Below are positions 7,391-9,490 of a stretch of 9,490 bases of DNA, piece by piece. The notes under the pieces are model-generated. The model searched no databases. It was not told the DNA's origin and saw only the letters and a list, made by a program, of their open reading frames with translations. The stretch covers positions 1-9,490 of the forward strand of contig JAYOFO010000087.1 of assembly GCA_038117265.1 (NCBI GenBank), in the 5' to 3' direction. The translations under genes and the position numbers were made by a program. Numbering within the stretch: position 1 is the first letter of the stretch; every line of letters begins with the position of its first letter. Source of the stretch: JAYPUG01 sp038117265 (GTDB lineage Bacteria; Pseudomonadota; Alphaproteobacteria; UBA6615).

Positions 7391-8959
7391 ATGCTTGCCG
7401 CCGCAGCTGAACGTCTGCGCGCGCTCGCCGGCTGGCGCCGCGCACTGGCGGCAGCCGGGTTCGGCGCGCTGGCCGCGCTGGCGCTGCCACCCCTGCATCT
7501 GGTCCCTGCGCTGGTCCCCGCCTTCGTCGGGCTGCTCTGGCTGCTCGAGGGCGCGTGTGCCGGCCGGCGCCGGGCCTGGCGCGGCTTCCTGACGGGATTC
7601 TGGTTCGGGCTCGGTCATTTCATGCTCGGGCTCCACTGGATCGCCGAGCCGCTCCTCGTCGACCCGGCGCGCACGGCATGGATGATCCCGTTTGCCGTGC
7701 CGGGGGTGGGCGCCCTGCTGGCCGTCTTCCCGGCGGCGGCGTGCGGCATCTTCGCCGCGTGGCGGCCGGCCGGCGCGGCGCCCGCCCGGGTGCTCGGGTT
7801 TGCCGGCCTGTGGCTGTTCGCCGAATGGCTGCGCGGCTTCGTGCTGACCGGGTTCCCGTGGAATCTTGTCGGCTATGCCTGGTCGGGGTCGGTGGAGATG
7901 CTGCAGGCGAGCGCGGCCGTCGGCATCCTCGGGCTGGGCGGACTGACGGTGGTCATGGCGGCGATGCCCGCCGTGCTGGCCGAAACCGCTTGGCCCGTCC
8001 GGCGGCCCTGGGGCCTCGCGGTCCTCGCGACATGCGTCCTGCCGGCCCTGCTCTGGGCGGGCGGCGCGGCGCGACTGGCCGGTGCCGCCGATGCGACGGT
8101 GCCCGACGTGCGGCTGCGGATCGTCCAAGCCAACATCGCGCAGCGCGACAAGTGGCGCGAGGAACGGCGCGTGGCCAACCTGGACCGCCACGTCGCCCTG
8201 AGCCGGGAGGCGGACGGCCCGCCGCCGACCCATGTCATCTGGCCCGAGACGGCGGTGCCGTTCCTGCTGGCCAACGACCCGCTGGCGCGGATTCGCGCGG
8301 TCCAGGCGGTGGCGGGCGGCGGGGTGCTGCTCACCGGCACGGTGCGCACGGCCTTCCACGGCGGCGCGCGCCGGCTGTTCAATTCGATGCTGGTGGTCGA
8401 CGCGCAGGCCGACATCGGCCACATCTACGACAAGGCACACCTGGTGCCGTTCGGCGAGTATGTGCCGCTGCGTGGCATCCTGCCCATCGACAGGATCGTC
8501 CCGGGCCAGGGCGACTTCACGCCCGGCGGCGGGCGCGAACTTCTACAGGTGTCGGGGCTTCCGCCGGCGAGCCCGCTGATCTGCTACGAGGCGATCTTTC
8601 CCGGGCGCGTGACGCCCGATGGCGCGCGGCCTGGCTGGCTGCTGAACCTCACCAACGACGCCTGGTTCGGCACCTTTGCCGGCCCGCAGCAGCATTTCGC
8701 GATTGCCTCGGCGCGCGCGGTCGAGGAGGGGCTGCCGATGGTCCGCGCTGCCAACACCGGCATCTCGGCCGTGGTCGATCCCTATGGGCGGGTGCTGGCC
8801 CGGCTGGACATCGGGGTCGCGGGCGTGCTCGACAGCGACCTGCCGGCCGCGCTCGAACCCACACCGTACGCCCGCTGGGGCGATGCGATTCCCACAATTC
8901 TCGCCCTGCTGTTTTTGGGCGGCGCGCTGGTGTTCTCGCGGGCCCGGGAATCGGCTTGA
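7391..8959 (+). CDS. lnt: Apolipoprotein N-acyltransferase Lnt
   Basis: 522-aa inner-membrane enzyme that transfers a fatty acyl chain from phospholipid to the N-terminal diacylglyceryl-cysteine of lipoproteins, the last step of lipoprotein maturation. The N-terminal half has about seven hydrophobic segments (roughly 20-36, 39-57, 64-83, 96-124, 133-152, 176-198, 207-228), followed by a periplasmic nitrilase domain (about 240-485) and a final membrane helix (about 497-515). The nitrilase triad is visible: E286 in IWPETAVPF, K348 in YDKAHLVPFGEYVPLR, and C398 in PLICYEAIFPG. NLTNDAWFG (429-437) is also conserved. Length matches the family (~510). No start exists between the corC stop (18 nt upstream, same frame) and ATG 7391, so the start is secure although no clear ribosome site precedes it, which suggests coupling. 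Last gene of the miaB cluster. Confidence 0.97.
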   Translation: MLAAAAERLRALAGWRRALAAAGFGALAALALPPLHLVPALVPAFVGLLWLLEGACAGRRRAWRGFLTGFWFGLGHFMLGLHWIAEPLLVDPARTAWMIPFAVPGVGALLAVFPAAACGIFAAWRPAGAAPARVLGFAGLWLFAEWLRGFVLTGFPWNLVGYAWSGSVEMLQASAAVGILGLGGLTVVMAAMPAVLAETAWPVRRPWGLAVLATCVLPALLWAGGAARLAGAADATVPDVRLRIVQANIAQRDKWREERRVANLDRHVALSREADGPPPTHVIWPETAVPFLLANDPLARIRAVQAVAGGGVLLTGTVRTAFHGGARRLFNSMLVVDAQADIGHIYDKAHLVPFGEYVPLRGILPIDRIVPGQGDFTPGGGRELLQVSGLPPASPLICYEAIFPGRVTPDGARPGWLLNLTNDAWFGTFAGPQQHFAIASARAVEEGLPMVRAANTGISAVVDPYGRVLARLDIGVAGVLDSDLPAALEPTPYARWGDAIPTILALLFLGGALVFSRARESA

Positions 8960-8963
8960 CGCA

Positions 8964-9010
8964 CCGGGGGGCGTTCCTGCAAAACCGGCGCGGTCCGGCC
9001 GGGGGGCGTT
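8964..9010. repeat. 12-bp direct repeat between lnt and metK
   Basis: CCGGGGGGCGTT occurs at 8964-8975 and again, exactly, at 8999-9010, 35 nt start to start, with CCGG motifs after each copy. It begins 4 nt after the lnt stop. It could be a pair of protein binding sites, part of a transcript-end structure for lnt, or a small duplication. TTGCCG at 9010-9015 could serve as a -35 element for metK, but no good -10 follows. Confidence 0.5.
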
Positions 9011-9039
9011 TGCCGGACAAGACAAGAAATTCCAATTCG

Positions 9040-9089
9040 GATCAGCGGGCAGAACCCGCCGCGCCCGAAGCGATCTGATCACAGGGAGA
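9040..9089 (+). promoter_or_regulatory. Foldable metK leader next to the ribosome binding site
   Basis: GATCAG (9040-9045) pairs exactly with CTGATC (9075-9080). Between them are the hairpins CGGG-CAGAA-CCCG (9046-9058) and a minimal CGC-CCGAA-GCG (9062-9072), giving a possible three-way junction. The metK ribosome site AGGGAGA (9083-9089) starts 2 nt after the closing stem and lies 8 nt before the GTG. Placement fits control of metK initiation, but it does not match any SAM-riboswitch class I can recognise, and its function is unproven. Confidence 0.35.
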
Positions 9090-9097
9090 CAAACCTC

Positions 9098-9490
9098 GTG
9101 GCCGCAAGCAACTATCTGTTCACCAGCGAATCCGTTTCCGAGGGCCACCCCGACAAGGTGTGCGACCGCATCTCGGACGCCGTCGTCGATGCCTTCCTGA
9201 CCGCGGACCCGCAGGCGCGCGTCGCGTGCGAGACCCTGACCACGACCAACCGGATCGTGCTGGCGGGCGAGGTCCGGGGCCCCGAGCCGCTCGTCGATGG
9301 CAGCGGCAAAATCGATGCCGGCCGCATCGAAGAGATCGCACGCGCCGCGGTGAAGGACATCGGCTACGAGCAGGACGGCTTCCACTGGAAGAACGCCGAG
9401 GTCTCGGTCTACCTGCACGCCCAGTCGAGCGACATCGCCCAGGGCGTCGACGCCGCGGGCAACAAGGACGAGGGCGCGGGCGACCAGGGC
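9098..9490 (+). CDS. metK: S-adenosylmethionine synthetase MetK (3'-truncated)
   Basis: The first 131 codons of methionine adenosyltransferase, which makes SAM from ATP and methionine in the cytosol; the gene runs off the right edge in frame. The N-terminus has FTSESVSEGHPDKVCDRISD (8-27), including the ATP/methionine-site H17, D19 and K20 (H14, D16 and K17 in E. coli), then ARVACETL (38-45), IGYEQDGFHW and SSDIAQGVD. The window ends exactly on GAGDQG (126-131), whose Asp belongs to a metal/phosphate-binding loop. Start is GTG with AGGGAGA 8 nt upstream. The 138-nt gap from lnt, with a repeat and a foldable leader, suggests its own promoter or regulation. It supplies the SAM used by MiaB upstream. 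The C-terminal two thirds cannot be assessed. Confidence 0.97.
   Translation, partial: MAASNYLFTSESVSEGHPDKVCDRISDAVVDAFLTADPQARVACETLTTTNRIVLAGEVRGPEPLVDGSGKIDAGRIEEIARAAVKDIGYEQDGFHWKNAEVSVYLHAQSSDIAQGVDAAGNKDEGAGDQG

Noticed and set aside
6362..8440. A 692-codon open frame on the minus strand across ybeY, corC and lnt
   Set aside because: It lies opposite three well-identified genes, its translation is low-complexity Arg/Gly/Asp/His-rich with no recognisable domain, and long antisense frames are expected where third-position GC is this high.
9000..9097. A known SAM riboswitch (SAM-I, SAM-II, SAM/SAH) upstream of metK
   Set aside because: The leader can fold, but I could not match conserved core nucleotides or pseudoknot layout of these classes. 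It is kept only as an unassigned structured leader.

Overview
The window is a GC-rich (very high third-position GC) chromosomal segment from an alphaproteobacterium, most plausibly Rhodospirillales-like. This rests on gene order (tsaB-rimI-mucR-fur, then miaB-phoH-ybeY-corC-lnt-metK), on a MucR/Ros-type regulator, and on a Fur without the enterobacterial CxxC motif. No species can be named from sequence alone. All supported genes are on the + strand, with no sign of mobile elements, phage, CRISPR or tRNA/rRNA genes.

Layout: (1) 1-574, the 3' end of tsaB and the ribosomal-protein acetyltransferase gene rimI, 4 nt apart. (2) 575-1133, the MucR/Ros regulator gene mucR, flanked by two regulatory-looking spacers. 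The upstream one is AT-rich and holds a 33-bp imperfect inverted repeat. The downstream one holds a perfect 16-bp GC palindrome, a small AT inverted repeat and a 16-nt alternating pyrimidine-purine tract. (3) 1134-3440, fur, an OlsB-type N-acyltransferase and a PlsC/OlsA-type O-acyltransferase, tightly packed and overlapping; together the last two look like an ornithine-lipid (acyl-amino-acid lipid) pathway. (4) 3441-3538, a short spacer with an AT-rich inverted repeat and a foldable GC-rich leader. (5) 3539-8959, miaB-phoH(ybeZ)-ybeY-corC(ybeX)-lnt, the conserved operon also known from E. coli, with 4-nt stop/start overlaps at several joints. (6) 8960-9097, a 138-nt spacer with a 12-bp direct repeat and a foldable leader. 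(7) 9098 to the window end, the N-terminal 131 codons of metK.

Functionally the block joins translation (t6A and ms2i6A tRNA modification at position 37, S18 acetylation, YbeY/PhoH rRNA and ribosome maintenance), envelope lipid acylation (OlsB, OlsA, Lnt), iron/manganese control (Fur), global repression (MucR) and SAM supply (MetK, used by MiaB). Several starts are TTG or GTG; TTG is essentially forced for miaB and strongly supported for phoH.

I did not find a new defence, mobile or biosynthetic system. The gene content is ordinary. The points that merit a second look are non-coding structures in the spacers, the non-canonical zinc-finger ligand set of MucR, and the overlap of fur with an acyl-amino-acid lipid operon.
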